Below, piece after piece: positions 44,397 to 54,103 of a DNA stretch of 64,000 nt; within the stretch, counting starts at the first letter, position 1; the number at the start of each line of letters is the position of its first letter. Source of the stretch: Formosa sp. Hel1_33_131. Its GTDB lineage: Bacteria > Bacteroidota > Bacteroidia > Flavobacteriales > Flavobacteriaceae. The notes under the pieces are model-generated. The model was not told the DNA's origin, did not search any database, and saw nothing but the letters and a program-made list of their open reading frames with translations. Made by a program: the position numbers and the translations under genes. The DNA lies in NCBI GenBank assembly GCA_949499105.1, contig CATEFX010000010.1, forward strand, positions 62,001 through 126,000, read 5' to 3'.

Positions 44397-45092
44397 ATGA
44401 AAAATTACATGTTTACTGCCATTTGTATTGCGTCCTGCTTTTTCGGATACGCACAGTCCAAAAATTTCATTGATCAACCATATCTAGAAACCAACGCAAA
44501 AGTGGATTCATTAGTAAAACCCGATCGCATTTATTTATCTATTCTAATTCAAGAAAAAGAAGACCGCGATAAAACCTCCGTTGAAAAGCAAGAACGCGAA
44601 ATGGCAAGTGTTTTGGAAGGCTTGGGTATCAATTTAAAAAAACAATTAAAAATTGAAGATTTAGCCAGTAACTATAAGAAATATTTCTTGAGAAAGAAAA
44701 GTGTTCTCAAATCCAAAGCCTACGAATTGATCGTTTATGATGGGCTCACGGCTAGTAAAGTTTTGATTCATTTAGAAGACAAAGGCATTTCTAATGTGCG
44801 ATTAACAAAAACAGATTATTCAAAATCTGAAGCCTTGAAACTAATCCTGCGATCCAAAGCCATTTTAAAAGCAAAAGCACAAGCCATATCTCTTGTGGAA
44901 CCTTTGGGTCAAGCCCTCGGAAATGCGATTTATATCTCCGATAAGTATTATCAAAATCGAAATTATTCGCAACGAAATGCAAAGATGAGCTTAGAATATG
45001 CCCCTAGTAATAACTTGGAAGAACCCATTGATATTGAATTTTCGGGCATTAAAATTGAAAGTGAAGTAAAAGTACGCTTTGCTATAGATTAA
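44397..45092 (+). CDS. SIMPL (DUF541) domain protein, exported
   Basis: 231 residues. Signal peptide MKNYMFTAICIASCFFGYAQ, then a DUF541 domain: ETNAKVDSLVKPDRIYLSILI, LHHLEDKGISNVRL-like LIHLEDKGISNVRLTK, KAKAQAISLVEPLGQALGNA and the terminal ESEVKVRFAID. SIMPL proteins are periplasmic with ill-defined roles. It precedes ogt by 4 bp and is probably co-transcribed. Confidence 0.85.
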   Translation: MKNYMFTAICIASCFFGYAQSKNFIDQPYLETNAKVDSLVKPDRIYLSILIQEKEDRDKTSVEKQEREMASVLEGLGINLKKQLKIEDLASNYKKYFLRKKSVLKSKAYELIVYDGLTASKVLIHLEDKGISNVRLTKTDYSKSEALKLILRSKAILKAKAQAISLVEPLGQALGNAIYISDKYYQNRNYSQRNAKMSLEYAPSNNLEEPIDIEFSGIKIESEVKVRFAID

Positions 45093-45096
45093 TCTA

Positions 45097-45657
45097 ATGG
45101 AATCTACAAACACGATTTTTTTTCAATATTACAAAAGCACTATTGGAGACTTGATCCTTGGGAGTTATGAAGATGAATTGTGTTTGTTAGATTTCCGTTA
45201 TCGAAAAATGCGATCTGCGGTTGACATACGTATCCTATCGGGTTTAAACGCTGAATTTATTGACAAAGATACACCCTTTTTAAAATCCGTCCGACACCAA
45301 ATTGATGCTTTTTTGAAAGGAGAACAAACGTCCTTTTCACTGCCTATTAAAATGATTGGCAGTCCATTTCAATTGAATGTATGGAACGCTTTACAAACAA
45401 TCCCGTATGGAAAAACGATCTCGTATTTGGAATTAGCGCATCAAATTGGAGATAAGAATGCCGTCAGAGCAGTGGCCAGTGCCAATGGTGCCAATGCCCT
45501 TGCTTTGGTTGTTCCCTGTCATCGCGTGATAGGTTCCACCAATAAATTAGTAGGATATGCTGGAGGGCTGTCTTCTAAAAAGAAATTATTACAGCTCGAG
45601 TTAACACAGTCTCACAACCCTAATGAGTTACCTTTTTGGGAATCTGAAACCTCCTAA
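45097..45657 (+). CDS. ogt: Methylated-DNA--protein-cysteine methyltransferase
   Basis: 186 residues. The acceptor Cys is in LALVVPCHRVIGSTNKL, with the DNA-binding GKTISYLELAHQIGDKNAVRAVASANGAN helix region before it (AVRAVASANG) and YAGGLSSKKKLLQLE after. It repairs O6-alkylguanine by stoichiometric alkyl transfer. Translationally close to the SIMPL gene. Confidence 0.95.
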   Translation: MESTNTIFFQYYKSTIGDLILGSYEDELCLLDFRYRKMRSAVDIRILSGLNAEFIDKDTPFLKSVRHQIDAFLKGEQTSFSLPIKMIGSPFQLNVWNALQTIPYGKTISYLELAHQIGDKNAVRAVASANGANALALVVPCHRVIGSTNKLVGYAGGLSSKKKLLQLELTQSHNPNELPFWESETS

Positions 45658-45659
45658 TA

Positions 45660-46142
45660 TTACACAAACCGACTGTGCCAACTTTCAGAAGCCGGGACTT
45701 CCCAAAACTCTAAGTATTCAGCCTTCGAGTTGACCAAGTTATTAAAGACTATAGTGTTTTTAGAAACCGCTTTGTCTTTGGCCATCTTTTTAAAATCAAT
45801 TAAGGTTTTATAGGCAACGTATTCGCCTTGCTTGTAGGAAACGTTCATTTTATCCATCAAGTCGACCTTATAAGTGGTCTCTAGATCCTGAATAAATTTC
45901 ACAGATGAATCGATAGAACAGCCTGTAGCAGCATTCATTTGTTGGTTCAAAGCAATCACAATAAACCGTTTGTATTTAATTTCGAAGCCTGCTTGTAAAT
46001 CGGCGCCATGCGCAGTCCACCCTTCTAAAAATACAGTTAGTTTTTCAGTTATTTCTTCTAATTCTACTTCTGAAAATGAACGATTGGATTGGTAAATCCA
46101 AATTCGAGCAGTTTCGGGAAGGGTGTCAAAATTAACAAGCAT
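45660..46142 (-). CDS. Conserved Flavobacteria protein often mislabelled 'ABC transporter ATPase'
   Basis: 160 residues. Begins MLVNFDTLPETARIWIYQSN and contains FLEGWTAHGADLQAGFEIKY, NAATGCSIDSSVKFIQDLE and ending FWEVPASESWHSRFV. No Walker A or B motif is present, so the common database name is not supported. The GCSIDSS segment is strongly conserved in relatives as I recall. It is the last gene of a minus-strand cluster with the Fe-S, HAD and MCE genes. Function unknown. Confidence 0.75.
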   Translation of the reverse strand: MLVNFDTLPETARIWIYQSNRSFSEVELEEITEKLTVFLEGWTAHGADLQAGFEIKYKRFIVIALNQQMNAATGCSIDSSVKFIQDLETTYKVDLMDKMNVSYKQGEYVAYKTLIDFKKMAKDKAVSKNTIVFNNLVNSKAEYLEFWEVPASESWHSRFV

Positions 46143-46162
46143 TTATTTTAGGGTGTTAAGTG

Positions 46163-46951
46163 TTATAAATCGTTTGCATTGGCAATGAGCTCGGCAACAT
46201 CCATGACTTCAATTTGACCTTCCGCTTTATTTTTAACGCCGTCCGTCATCATGGTATTACAAAACGGACATCCCGTGGCAATAATTTCTGGAGTGACTTC
46301 CATGGCTTGTTCCGTTCGTTCAATATTGATTTCTTTGTCGCCTTTTTCGGCATCTTTAAACATTTGTGCACCACCAGCCCCACAACAGAGGCCTTTTTTG
46401 CGACAATTTTTCATTTCCACCAATTCGGCATCTAACTTTTGAATCAAATCGCGAGGCGCTTCATACACGTCATTCGCCCTACCTAAGTAACAAGGGTCAT
46501 GAAATGTGATGCGTTTGCCTTTAAATTTACCGCCTTCAATACTGAGGCGCCCTTCTTCTAGTAAGCTTTTGAGGAATTGAGTGTGATGCATCACTGCATA
46601 GTCTCCACCCAAGGAAGGGTATTCGTTTTTGAGCGTATTAAAACAATGTGGACAGGCGGTTACAATTTTTTTTACTTCATAGGCATTCAAGACTTCAATA
46701 TTGGTCACCGCTTGCATTTGAAACAAAAATTCATTTCCGGATCGTTTGGCTGGATCTCCGGTACAGCTTTCTTCGGTTCCTAAGACCGCAAACTCAACCT
46801 TGGCCTTGTTTAGTAATCTTACAAAAGCCTTGGTGATTTTTCGGGCACGGTCATCAAAACTTCCAGCACAGCCCACCCAAAACAGTACTTCGGGTTGCTT
46901 CCCTGTCGCCATGAATTCGGCCATTGTAGGTACTTTTAATACGTCACTCAT
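46163..46951 (-). CDS. CCG-domain (Fe-S)-binding protein, HdrB/GlcF-like
   Basis: 262 residues. Two cysteine-rich CCG-type domains: VGCAGSFDDRARK with ACPHCFNTL, and HDPCYLGR, GLCCGAGGAQMF, TGCPFCNTMM. Such domains bind noncubane or 4Fe-4S clusters in heterodisulfide reductase and glycolate/lactate oxidase subunits. With the membrane Fe-S protein two genes upstream it forms the usual two-part HdrB/HdrC-like electron carrier of Bacteroidota. The electron donor and acceptor are unknown. Confidence 0.88.
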   Translation of the reverse strand: MSDVLKVPTMAEFMATGKQPEVLFWVGCAGSFDDRARKITKAFVRLLNKAKVEFAVLGTEESCTGDPAKRSGNEFLFQMQAVTNIEVLNAYEVKKIVTACPHCFNTLKNEYPSLGGDYAVMHHTQFLKSLLEEGRLSIEGGKFKGKRITFHDPCYLGRANDVYEAPRDLIQKLDAELVEMKNCRKKGLCCGAGGAQMFKDAEKGDKEINIERTEQAMEVTPEIIATGCPFCNTMMTDGVKNKAEGQIEVMDVAELIANANDL

Positions 46952-46961
46952 AATCTAAATA

Positions 46962-47408
46962 TTAGTCATGCTGACCATCGTCAAAAACTTCGATCGTCAC
47001 TTCTTTTTCTACTAAATCCGTAAATTTACCATTATAACGCGTTGCTTTTACTAAATGGTTATCAATCCAATGGTAATTTCCACCTCTTGGTTTTCCCATT
47101 AAAAGGCTGTGGTAATTAAACCCATGTTTTTTCAACCAGTTTTGTGTCACCTCTCTATGTGATTCTGTTCTGGATGTGAAAAAACAAATCATATGTCCTT
47201 CTTCATACCATCGGTTACAGGTTTCTAAAGCGTCTACAAAAGGCAAACAAGTGCCCATACGTTCTGGCTCTTCGTTAGGAACATCTTCCGTGATAGTTCC
47301 ATCGATATCTATTAAATAATTTTTAACGCCGCCCGGGAGTACGGGACTCACAAGTTCTCCAGCTTCTACTTTTTCATGTAATAACTTGTCTGCTTCTTCT
47401 CTTTTCAT
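46962..47408 (-). CDS. HAD-superfamily protein of the Fe-S gene cluster
   Basis: 148 residues. The HAD motif I Asp pair is in YLIDIDGTITEDVPN, motif II Thr/Ser in CFFTSRTESHREVTQ. It lacks a cap domain, so a phosphatase acting on a macromolecule or a small phosphate ester is possible. It is sometimes named phosphoheptose isomerase in databases, which the motifs do not support. It lies between the two Fe-S genes with 10 and 23 bp gaps, an operon position conserved in flavobacteria as I recall. Confidence 0.8.
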   Translation of the reverse strand: MKREEADKLLHEKVEAGELVSPVLPGGVKNYLIDIDGTITEDVPNEEPERMGTCLPFVDALETCNRWYEEGHMICFFTSRTESHREVTQNWLKKHGFNYHSLLMGKPRGGNYHWIDNHLVKATRYNGKFTDLVEKEVTIEVFDDGQHD

Positions 47409-47431
47409 AATGAATTTTTAGTGATATAATT

Positions 47432-48724
47432 TTAATCGTTTTTCCAGTTTAATCGGTCCATTTGGTTGTAAGGCCACGGGGCACCATTGTTTTCTATGTT
47501 AGACATCATCGTGTTGAGTTCCATAGGGGCCGCACTTTGTTCCATCACTAAATAGCGACGCATTTCCAGAATAATTGAAAGTGGATCGATACTTATGGGA
47601 CAGGCTTCTACACAAGCGTTACAGCTAGTGCAAGCCCAAAGTTCTTCGTTTGTAATATAATCTCCTAAAAGTTGCTTACCGTCGGGGACAAACACGCCTT
47701 TATTGGTATCTATATTATTTCCTACTTCTACCAAACGATCCCGGGTGTCCATCATTATTTTACGTGGCGATAGTTTTTTACCTGTTTGATTGGCTGGGCA
47801 TTCGCTTGTACAACGGCCACATTCGGTGCAGGTGTAGGCATTTAAAAGTTGGACCCAATTTAAGTCTTGAACATCACTAGCTCCAAATTTATCAGGGATT
47901 GACGCATCCTCTTCAGTAGTGGCAAAAGGATCAATATTCGGATCCATCATAAGCTTCACTTCGTTGGTGACTGCTTCCAAATTATTAAAGTATCCTTTTG
48001 GTTTTACGCTTCCGTAATAGGTGTTTGGAAAAGCTAATAAAATGTGTAAATGTTTCGAGTAATATAAATAATTTAAGAATACTAGAATCCCAACGATGTG
48101 CATCCACCAGGCGACTCTTTCAATTAGGTGCACATTATAGCCTTCAAACATTGGAGCAAAAAACTGACTGATTATGTTCCCAGAATTCGTGGATTGGAAT
48201 TCCACATCGGTGGCATTCATTATGATAAATAACCCCATTAAAACAATTTCAAAATAGAGAATTAGGTTCCCATCTAATTTTGGCCATCCTTTCATTTCGG
48301 ATTTCATAAAGCGTTGAATCTTCACGACATTTCTACGAAACCAAAAGATAATAACGGCGACAAATACAAGTGCTGCGAGGATTTCAAACGTTCCAATCAA
48401 AACACCATATAGACTTCCAATTCCTGAAAAAATACGGTGGGTTCCAAACAACCCATCAATGATGATTTCTAAAACTTCAATATTGATGACCACAAAGCCG
48501 ACATACACTACAATGTGAAGAATTCCAGCAATTGGACGGCGCACCATTTTACTTTGGCCTAAAGCTATTCGGGCCATGTTTTTCCATCGAATTTTGGTCT
48601 GATCACTCGTATCAACATCTTTACCAAGATCGATATTCCGTTTAAGTTTGCTTATGTTTCGAGCAAAAAAACCAATCCCTGTAAAAAGTAATATTGCGAA
48701 AATTAAATTTGGCAAAAATTCCAT
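47432..48724 (-). CDS. Membrane-bound (Fe-S)-binding oxidoreductase subunit
   Basis: 430 residues. About five or six membrane helices in the first ~260 residues (HIVVYVGFVVINIEVLEII, ILAALVFVAVIIFWF) resemble a nitrate reductase gamma-type cytochrome b domain. A two-[4Fe-4S] ferredoxin domain follows: CTECGRCTSECPA and CTSCNACVEACPI. With the CCG-domain protein downstream it would move electrons between membrane quinone and a soluble carrier. It starts 4 bp after the MCE gene stop. Confidence 0.88.
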   Translation of the reverse strand: MEFLPNLIFAILLFTGIGFFARNISKLKRNIDLGKDVDTSDQTKIRWKNMARIALGQSKMVRRPIAGILHIVVYVGFVVINIEVLEIIIDGLFGTHRIFSGIGSLYGVLIGTFEILAALVFVAVIIFWFRRNVVKIQRFMKSEMKGWPKLDGNLILYFEIVLMGLFIIMNATDVEFQSTNSGNIISQFFAPMFEGYNVHLIERVAWWMHIVGILVFLNYLYYSKHLHILLAFPNTYYGSVKPKGYFNNLEAVTNEVKLMMDPNIDPFATTEEDASIPDKFGASDVQDLNWVQLLNAYTCTECGRCTSECPANQTGKKLSPRKIMMDTRDRLVEVGNNIDTNKGVFVPDGKQLLGDYITNEELWACTSCNACVEACPISIDPLSIILEMRRYLVMEQSAAPMELNTMMSNIENNGAPWPYNQMDRLNWKND

Positions 48725-48728
48725 TTGG

Positions 48729-49694
48729 TTAGTCGTTGTTGTTTTTTATTTCATTCCCCGCTGCGTCATACTGTTTTGCTTTTTTCCCAAATAAAGAAAA
48801 GTGCACATACCGTTTTGGGTTCAATTTCATGTCTTCCAAAAGCTGTTCTAATTGTTTGGTAGCTCCTTCAAGATTGTTGTATACACTTTCATCCTTCATG
48901 AGTTTTCCAACAGAACCTTCTCCGTTTTCTATACTACTTAATAACGTGTCAAAACTAGAGAGCGTTGATTTTAAATTCGCCATAATGGTCTCTAAATCCG
49001 AAGCAGCTAATGAACTACTGAGCGTTGTTAGATCTTCCGATATTTTATTAAAATTTGTAATCGTTTCTCCAATTGCAGACGTATTATCTGAAACTAATCC
49101 GTTTAAGGATTCTGAAGTGGATTTAAAAGACTCAATGGTTGTGCTAAGTTGTGCTAGACTTAACTTGATTTTTTTTTTGGTTTGCGTATCAAAAATCTCA
49201 TTTAGATTGATCAATAATGAATCTGCACTCACCATCATGGTTTCCATTTTTTCTTGAAGTGGTGTTAAACGCTGATTCACCAAATCTGTAAGGCCCGGCT
49301 TAATATCAGAGGCTAAAGAATCACCAGATACTACTGTTGCAGCACCGTCAAATGCAGGTAAAATGGCAATGGCTTTCCCCCCAATAAGTCCGGCTTCGTA
49401 TAATTGTGCTTTACTGTTTATTGAAAATTCAAAATCACTATCAATCAGCAGCGTCACTGTCAGTGAACCGGAGCGGTCATCTGAAAATTCAATCGATTGA
49501 ACTTTTCCTATTTTATGACCATTGACCGTAACCGCAGCAGAGGGTGCTAGTCCCTCGACATTTTCATACACGGCAGTGATTTTTTTTGAGGAGTCAAGAA
49601 TATTTTCTCCTTTTAAATAGTAAAAAATAAAAATGAAGAGTAAGATGCCTGAAATGACAAGAATGGCGGTTTTAATTTCTCTAGATAAATTCAA
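48729..49694 (-). CDS. MlaD/MCE-domain protein
   Basis: 321 residues. One N-terminal membrane anchor (IKTAILVISGILLFIFIFYYL) leads into an MCE domain (ITAVYENVEGLAPSAAVTVNGHKIGKV, AGLIGGKAIAILP), then a long helical region that ends KYLHFSLFGKK-like VHFSLFGKKAKQYD. MCE proteins form rings that carry lipids between membranes. MlaE/MlaF partners are not adjacent here. It lies 56 bp downstream of the amidase gene, same strand. Confidence 0.92.
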   Translation of the reverse strand: MNLSREIKTAILVISGILLFIFIFYYLKGENILDSSKKITAVYENVEGLAPSAAVTVNGHKIGKVQSIEFSDDRSGSLTVTLLIDSDFEFSINSKAQLYEAGLIGGKAIAILPAFDGAATVVSGDSLASDIKPGLTDLVNQRLTPLQEKMETMMVSADSLLINLNEIFDTQTKKKIKLSLAQLSTTIESFKSTSESLNGLVSDNTSAIGETITNFNKISEDLTTLSSSLAASDLETIMANLKSTLSSFDTLLSSIENGEGSVGKLMKDESVYNNLEGATKQLEQLLEDMKLNPKRYVHFSLFGKKAKQYDAAGNEIKNNND

Positions 49695-49750
49695 TTTGAT
49701 AGTTTTTTCTTCTTACAAATTTAAGAATAATATTGAAATAATTAGCGCTA

Positions 49751-50881
49751 TTATTCTGTAGATTTTAAAGCGGTTTGAATTGCTATTTTTTGCCCATTTT
49801 TGTACGCAACTAAAAAAGCCGATTTATAGCCTTTGTCAATTGCAATTTGTTTTAAAGCGGTAATCGCTTCAAAACTGGGTGTATTGCCATAAAAATAGTG
49901 GTATCTCTTGTTTGATTTTTTTCTTGATATTCCATCCAAGCCATTAAAATTATAGGATTTTGTTGCTAATTTTTGGGAACCCGACGCAATTTGAACTTTA
50001 AAAATAATTCCATTCGCTTCATTTTTTGAAGTGTTGGAAATAGCATCGGAGTCCTCTGTTTCAGTTGAAGGTTTTAACTCTTCATTAGTAGTGGCCACTT
50101 CCACAATATCATCTGTATTTAATTTGGACTTATAATCTAATATTGCATCCGATATACTTTTCGAAATATTATTTCTCCCCACGGTAGAATTAAGATAATC
50201 TCCTTCAGATCTGTTTGTTATAAAACCGGTTTCAATCAAAATACTTGGCATATAGGTATTGTGTAACACCCAAAAACCCGCCTGTTTTACCCCTCTATTT
50301 TTCCGTTTAAGCTTATTGGTGAAATTATCCTGAACATAGCGTGCTAACAGAATACTTTGATCTAAATAGTCTTCTTGCATCAGTGTCAATCCAATCATGG
50401 ATTCAGGAGAATTTGGATCAAATCCTTCATAATTGGTTTCAAAATCTTCTTCTAAAAAAATAACTTCATTCTCTTGCTGAGCCACTCTGAAGTTAGACTC
50501 GTTTCGATGTAGCCCCAATACATAGGTTTCAGTACCATAGGCATTAGAACTGTGTGCATTACAATGAATAGAGACAAATAAATCCGCATCTGCTTTGTTG
50601 GCAATTGCTGCCCGTTGTCTTAATTCTAAAAAAACATCTGTTTTTCTTGTGTAGATAACCTTAATATTTTTATATTTTTTTAAATTTTCACCTATTTTTA
50701 ACACCATTTTCAAAGCAATATCCTTTTCTTTATATCCGAAATCGGTGGGTCTACCTGGATCTTTACCTCCATGTCCTGCATCTAAAACCACAACAAAAGG
50801 TTTGGTGTTGTTTTGTGAATCGGCTGTGAAAATTCCAAAAAGGAAACTGAAGATTAAAATGAGTTTTATTTGCTTTTGCAT
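49751..50881 (-). CDS. N-acetylmuramoyl-L-alanine amidase (Amidase_3) with SPOR-like tail
   Basis: 376 residues. Signal peptide MQKQIKLILIFSFLFGIFTA. The zinc amidase domain (about 30-250) shows VVLDAGHGGKDPG, SIHCNAHSSNA and MPSILIETGFITN (zinc His/Glu/His and catalytic Glu). A linker leads to a C-terminal SPOR-like peptidoglycan-binding region (FKVQIASGSQKL, KGYKSAFLVAYKNG). It cleaves stem peptides from glycan strands, acting in cell separation or envelope turnover. Divergent from lptD. Confidence 0.92.
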   Translation of the reverse strand: MQKQIKLILIFSFLFGIFTADSQNNTKPFVVVLDAGHGGKDPGRPTDFGYKEKDIALKMVLKIGENLKKYKNIKVIYTRKTDVFLELRQRAAIANKADADLFVSIHCNAHSSNAYGTETYVLGLHRNESNFRVAQQENEVIFLEEDFETNYEGFDPNSPESMIGLTLMQEDYLDQSILLARYVQDNFTNKLKRKNRGVKQAGFWVLHNTYMPSILIETGFITNRSEGDYLNSTVGRNNISKSISDAILDYKSKLNTDDIVEVATTNEELKPSTETEDSDAISNTSKNEANGIIFKVQIASGSQKLATKSYNFNGLDGISRKKSNKRYHYFYGNTPSFEAITALKQIAIDKGYKSAFLVAYKNGQKIAIQTALKSTE

Positions 50882-50941
50882 GTTGATTAATTTGCCTTTG
50901 AAACGAATGGTTAAAATATAAAAATCAAAAAAAAATATCCG

Positions 50942-50949
50942 TAACTTTG
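50942..50949 (+). promoter_or_regulatory. Candidate -7 box of lptD
   Basis: TAACTTTG matches TAnnTTTG, 47 bp upstream of the TTG start at 50997, in the divergent gap with the amidase gene. Confidence 0.4.
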
Positions 50950-50996
50950 ATTTTTCAAAAATCGAGCCAATAAATACAAAAATACCCCTAAAAGCA

Positions 50997-53693
50997 TTGA
51001 AAACAAGAATATTTCAACTAGTTTTTACTTTAAGTTTTACAGTGTTTACTAACACTATAGGCTGGGCTCAGGACACTCCAAATTTGAAGCCCTCGAAAAA
51101 GGAGTTTCCTATAGAACAATTACTATCGGTTACCAATGACTCAATTCCAGATCAAGAACTCAAACAAATTGAAACGGATTCTATTTCCAATGACAGCCTT
51201 CAAAAACCAAAAGGACTATTAGATGGTACCATAACGTACAAGGCGACTGACTATACGTCGATTAATCAAAAAACGAAACAAATATATTTATACAACGAAG
51301 CTGAAGTCCTTTACACTGAGATGGAAATCAAAGCAGGAGTCATCATGATTGACTATGCCAATGACATCGTTTATGCAGGACGACTCAAAGATTCTCTTGG
51401 TGTCTACTCCCAATACCCCGTTTTTAAACAAGGAAGTGAAGTGGTAGAGCCGGATTCGATTGTGTATAATATGAAAACCAAAAAAGCCCTTATTTGGAAT
51501 TCCAAAACAGAACAACAAGGGGGGCGAATTATTTCAGATTTAACAAAGAAAGAAAATGATTCGGTCTATTTTGTAAAGAGAGCTAAATTTACAACCTCTG
51601 AAAATATTGAAAATCCTGAGTATTATTTTTTATTACGAAAAGCCAAAGTGGTTCCAGGTAAAAAAATTGTGACAGGCCTCACTAACATGTTTATAGCAAA
51701 TGTCCCGACTCCTATTGGGTTGCCATTTGCCTTTTTTCCACAATCACAAACGCGATCTTCTGGAGTGATTCTGCCCACCTTTGGTGAACAAAACAATCGT
51801 GGTTATTTTTTACAAAACGGAGGCTATTACTTTGCATTGAGCGATTATTTTGATTTAGCCACCATCGGCGATTATTACACCAATGGAAGTTATGGATTAC
51901 GGCTCGAAAGCGATTATGGGATTCGGTATAAATTTAGAGGTAATTTAAGTTTTCGGTACGAAAACATCATCAATAGCGAGCGTGGATTTCCTGATTACTC
52001 AAAAAGTACGATATATAACCTCCGTTGGAATCAGAGCCAGGATTCTAAGTCGAGCCCAAACTCACGGTTCTCAGCATCCGTAAATTTAGGAAGTAGTACT
52101 TATTTCCAAGAATCTGTAAATCAAGTAAATTTAGCTAATTTTTTAAACAACACGCTTTCATCTTCTGTGTCTTATTCGAAAACATTTCAAACGGAACCTC
52201 AGGTAAATGTCAGTTTGACCGCCACTCACTCACAAAATACAAAAACACAATCTATCAACATGACCCTGCCAACTTTTCAGGGAAGTATTGATCGTATCTT
52301 TCCATTTGCGCCAAAAACGGGCAGTAAAAAAGGAGGTTTACAAAATATCAATTTACAATACAATGTTCGAGGAGAAAATCGAATTCAAACAACCGATAGC
52401 CTATTTTTTAAAGCGCAGATGTTTAGAGATGCAAAAGCGGGGTTTCAACACACCATCCCTTTAAGTACAAATTTCAAGCTTTTTAAACATTTGAGCATGA
52501 GTACAAGTGCTAATTTTAAGGAAAACTGGACTTTTAAAACCATTAGTAAGTCCTTTGACTCTGAATCTCAAGAGCTCATTACAGAAGACATCAAAGGCTT
52601 TGACTCGTTTAGAACGTATAACTTTAGTACCAGTTTAGGGACCACGGTCTATGGAATGTTTGAATTTGGTGATGATAAAAAAATTCAAGCGATCCGACAT
52701 GTGATGCGCCCCTCAATTAGTTATAGTGTCAACCCTGGATTCGACCAATATTATGACTCCTACGAGGTGGTTAGTGCGGATGGGAAAACAACAAGTGATG
52801 TTGAATATACCCGTTTTGAGCAATCTCTTTTTGGGTCTCCAGGAAAAGTGTTTTCTAGTGGGGTTGGCTTATCACTAAGCAATAATCTTGAAGCCAAAGT
52901 GAGAGATCAAGACAGTACGGCTACAGAAGCTAAGAAGGTTTTTATATTGAATTCTTTAAATTTCTCAACCAATTACAATGTGGCTGGAGATTCTTTAAAC
53001 TGGAGTCCTGTTCGTCTCTCCGGGGGAACGCAATTATTAGATAATAAAATGAGTTTGAATTTTGGAGCGACATTGGATCCCTATGCACTGGACAATAACA
53101 ACACTCGAATAAATACGTTTAATATCGATAACGGCGGCAGTTTGTTTCGTATGACTAGTGCCAATGTAACCATGAGTTATAGTTTGTCTAGTGAATCTCT
53201 TGATTCTAAAGACGATACCAAAGACTCAGGAAGAGAACAGTCGCTTCGTAGTGGCGGACGTGACGATGATTTATTTGGAAAATCGCAAGACTTTTCGGAC
53301 CAACGACTCAACTCAAAGGATAAAGATAAAGACGCCACGGCATCCGAATTGTATAATTATGTGCTTCCATGGAGTTTACGTCTGGCTTATGCAGTGAACT
53401 ACAGTAATTCTAAGCGTCAGAGTGAAATTTCATCACATTCATTAATGTTCTCTGGCGACATCGAACTATCGCCACGCTGGAGTATTGGTGCCTCCTCAGG
53501 ATATGATTTTAAAAATCATGGATTCACGTATACGCAATTGCGTTTTGAACGTGACCTAGAGAGTTGGCGAATGAATTTTTCTTGGATTCCATTTAGCAAT
53601 CGAAGTTCATGGAATTTCTTTATCGGAATTCGTTCTAGTATCTTAAAAGATCTTAAATATGAAAAACGAAAACAACCCGACAAACAGTTATAA
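50997..53693 (+). CDS. lptD: LPS-assembly protein LptD
   Basis: 898 residues. The first codon is TTG (50997); it gives a good signal peptide (MKTRIFQLVFTLSFTVFTN...GWAQ) and no ATG competes. An OstA-like beta-jellyroll (about 75-290) is followed by the barrel, with LPTFGEQNNRGYFLQNGGYY and many amphipathic strands to the C-terminal WNFFIGIRSS. LptD inserts lipopolysaccharide into the outer leaflet of the outer membrane. Its plug-in lipoprotein LptE is not adjacent. ridA follows 25 bp downstream. Confidence 0.93.
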   Translation: MKTRIFQLVFTLSFTVFTNTIGWAQDTPNLKPSKKEFPIEQLLSVTNDSIPDQELKQIETDSISNDSLQKPKGLLDGTITYKATDYTSINQKTKQIYLYNEAEVLYTEMEIKAGVIMIDYANDIVYAGRLKDSLGVYSQYPVFKQGSEVVEPDSIVYNMKTKKALIWNSKTEQQGGRIISDLTKKENDSVYFVKRAKFTTSENIENPEYYFLLRKAKVVPGKKIVTGLTNMFIANVPTPIGLPFAFFPQSQTRSSGVILPTFGEQNNRGYFLQNGGYYFALSDYFDLATIGDYYTNGSYGLRLESDYGIRYKFRGNLSFRYENIINSERGFPDYSKSTIYNLRWNQSQDSKSSPNSRFSASVNLGSSTYFQESVNQVNLANFLNNTLSSSVSYSKTFQTEPQVNVSLTATHSQNTKTQSINMTLPTFQGSIDRIFPFAPKTGSKKGGLQNINLQYNVRGENRIQTTDSLFFKAQMFRDAKAGFQHTIPLSTNFKLFKHLSMSTSANFKENWTFKTISKSFDSESQELITEDIKGFDSFRTYNFSTSLGTTVYGMFEFGDDKKIQAIRHVMRPSISYSVNPGFDQYYDSYEVVSADGKTTSDVEYTRFEQSLFGSPGKVFSSGVGLSLSNNLEAKVRDQDSTATEAKKVFILNSLNFSTNYNVAGDSLNWSPVRLSGGTQLLDNKMSLNFGATLDPYALDNNNTRINTFNIDNGGSLFRMTSANVTMSYSLSSESLDSKDDTKDSGREQSLRSGGRDDDLFGKSQDFSDQRLNSKDKDKDATASELYNYVLPWSLRLAYAVNYSNSKRQSEISSHSLMFSGDIELSPRWSIGASSGYDFKNHGFTYTQLRFERDLESWRMNFSWIPFSNRSSWNFFIGIRSSILKDLKYEKRKQPDKQL

Positions 53694-53718
53694 AACATAC
53701 TAAAATATACTAAAATAC

Positions 53719-54099
53719 ATGAAAACGATTATTACTACCGACAAAGCTCCTGCCCCTTTAGGTCCTTATAACCAAGCTGTTTTGGTTGGAAACATGTTGT
53801 ACACATCAGGTCAGATAGCGATTAATCCAGAATCTGGAGCGCTTATTTTGGACACCATTGAATTGGAAACAACACAGGTCATGAAAAACTTAGAAGCTGT
53901 ACTCGAAGCCGCAGACATGAACTTTGAAAATGTCATCAAGAGTTCTATTTTTATTTCGGATATGAATAATTTTGCAAAAATAAATACTATCTATGGACAG
54001 TATTTTAATGAAGCAACTGCACCGGCTAGAGAAACCGTAGAGGTGGCTAACTTACCGAAATTTGTGAATGTTGAAATTAGTGTGATTGCAGTAAAATAA
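53719..54099 (+). CDS. ridA: RidA family reactive intermediate deaminase
   Basis: 126 residues. Matches RidA throughout: TDKAPAPLGPYNQAVLVGN, LYTSGQIAINPESG, the late VIKSSIFISDMNNFAKIN and APARETVEVANLPK with the catalytic Arg. It hydrolyses 2-aminoacrylate and related enamines, protecting PLP enzymes. Probably co-transcribed with lptD but functionally independent. Convergent with the next gene, 4 bp between stops. Confidence 0.96.
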   Translation: MKTIITTDKAPAPLGPYNQAVLVGNMLYTSGQIAINPESGALILDTIELETTQVMKNLEAVLEAADMNFENVIKSSIFISDMNNFAKINTIYGQYFNEATAPARETVEVANLPKFVNVEISVIAVK

Positions 54100-54103
54100 T
54101 TGC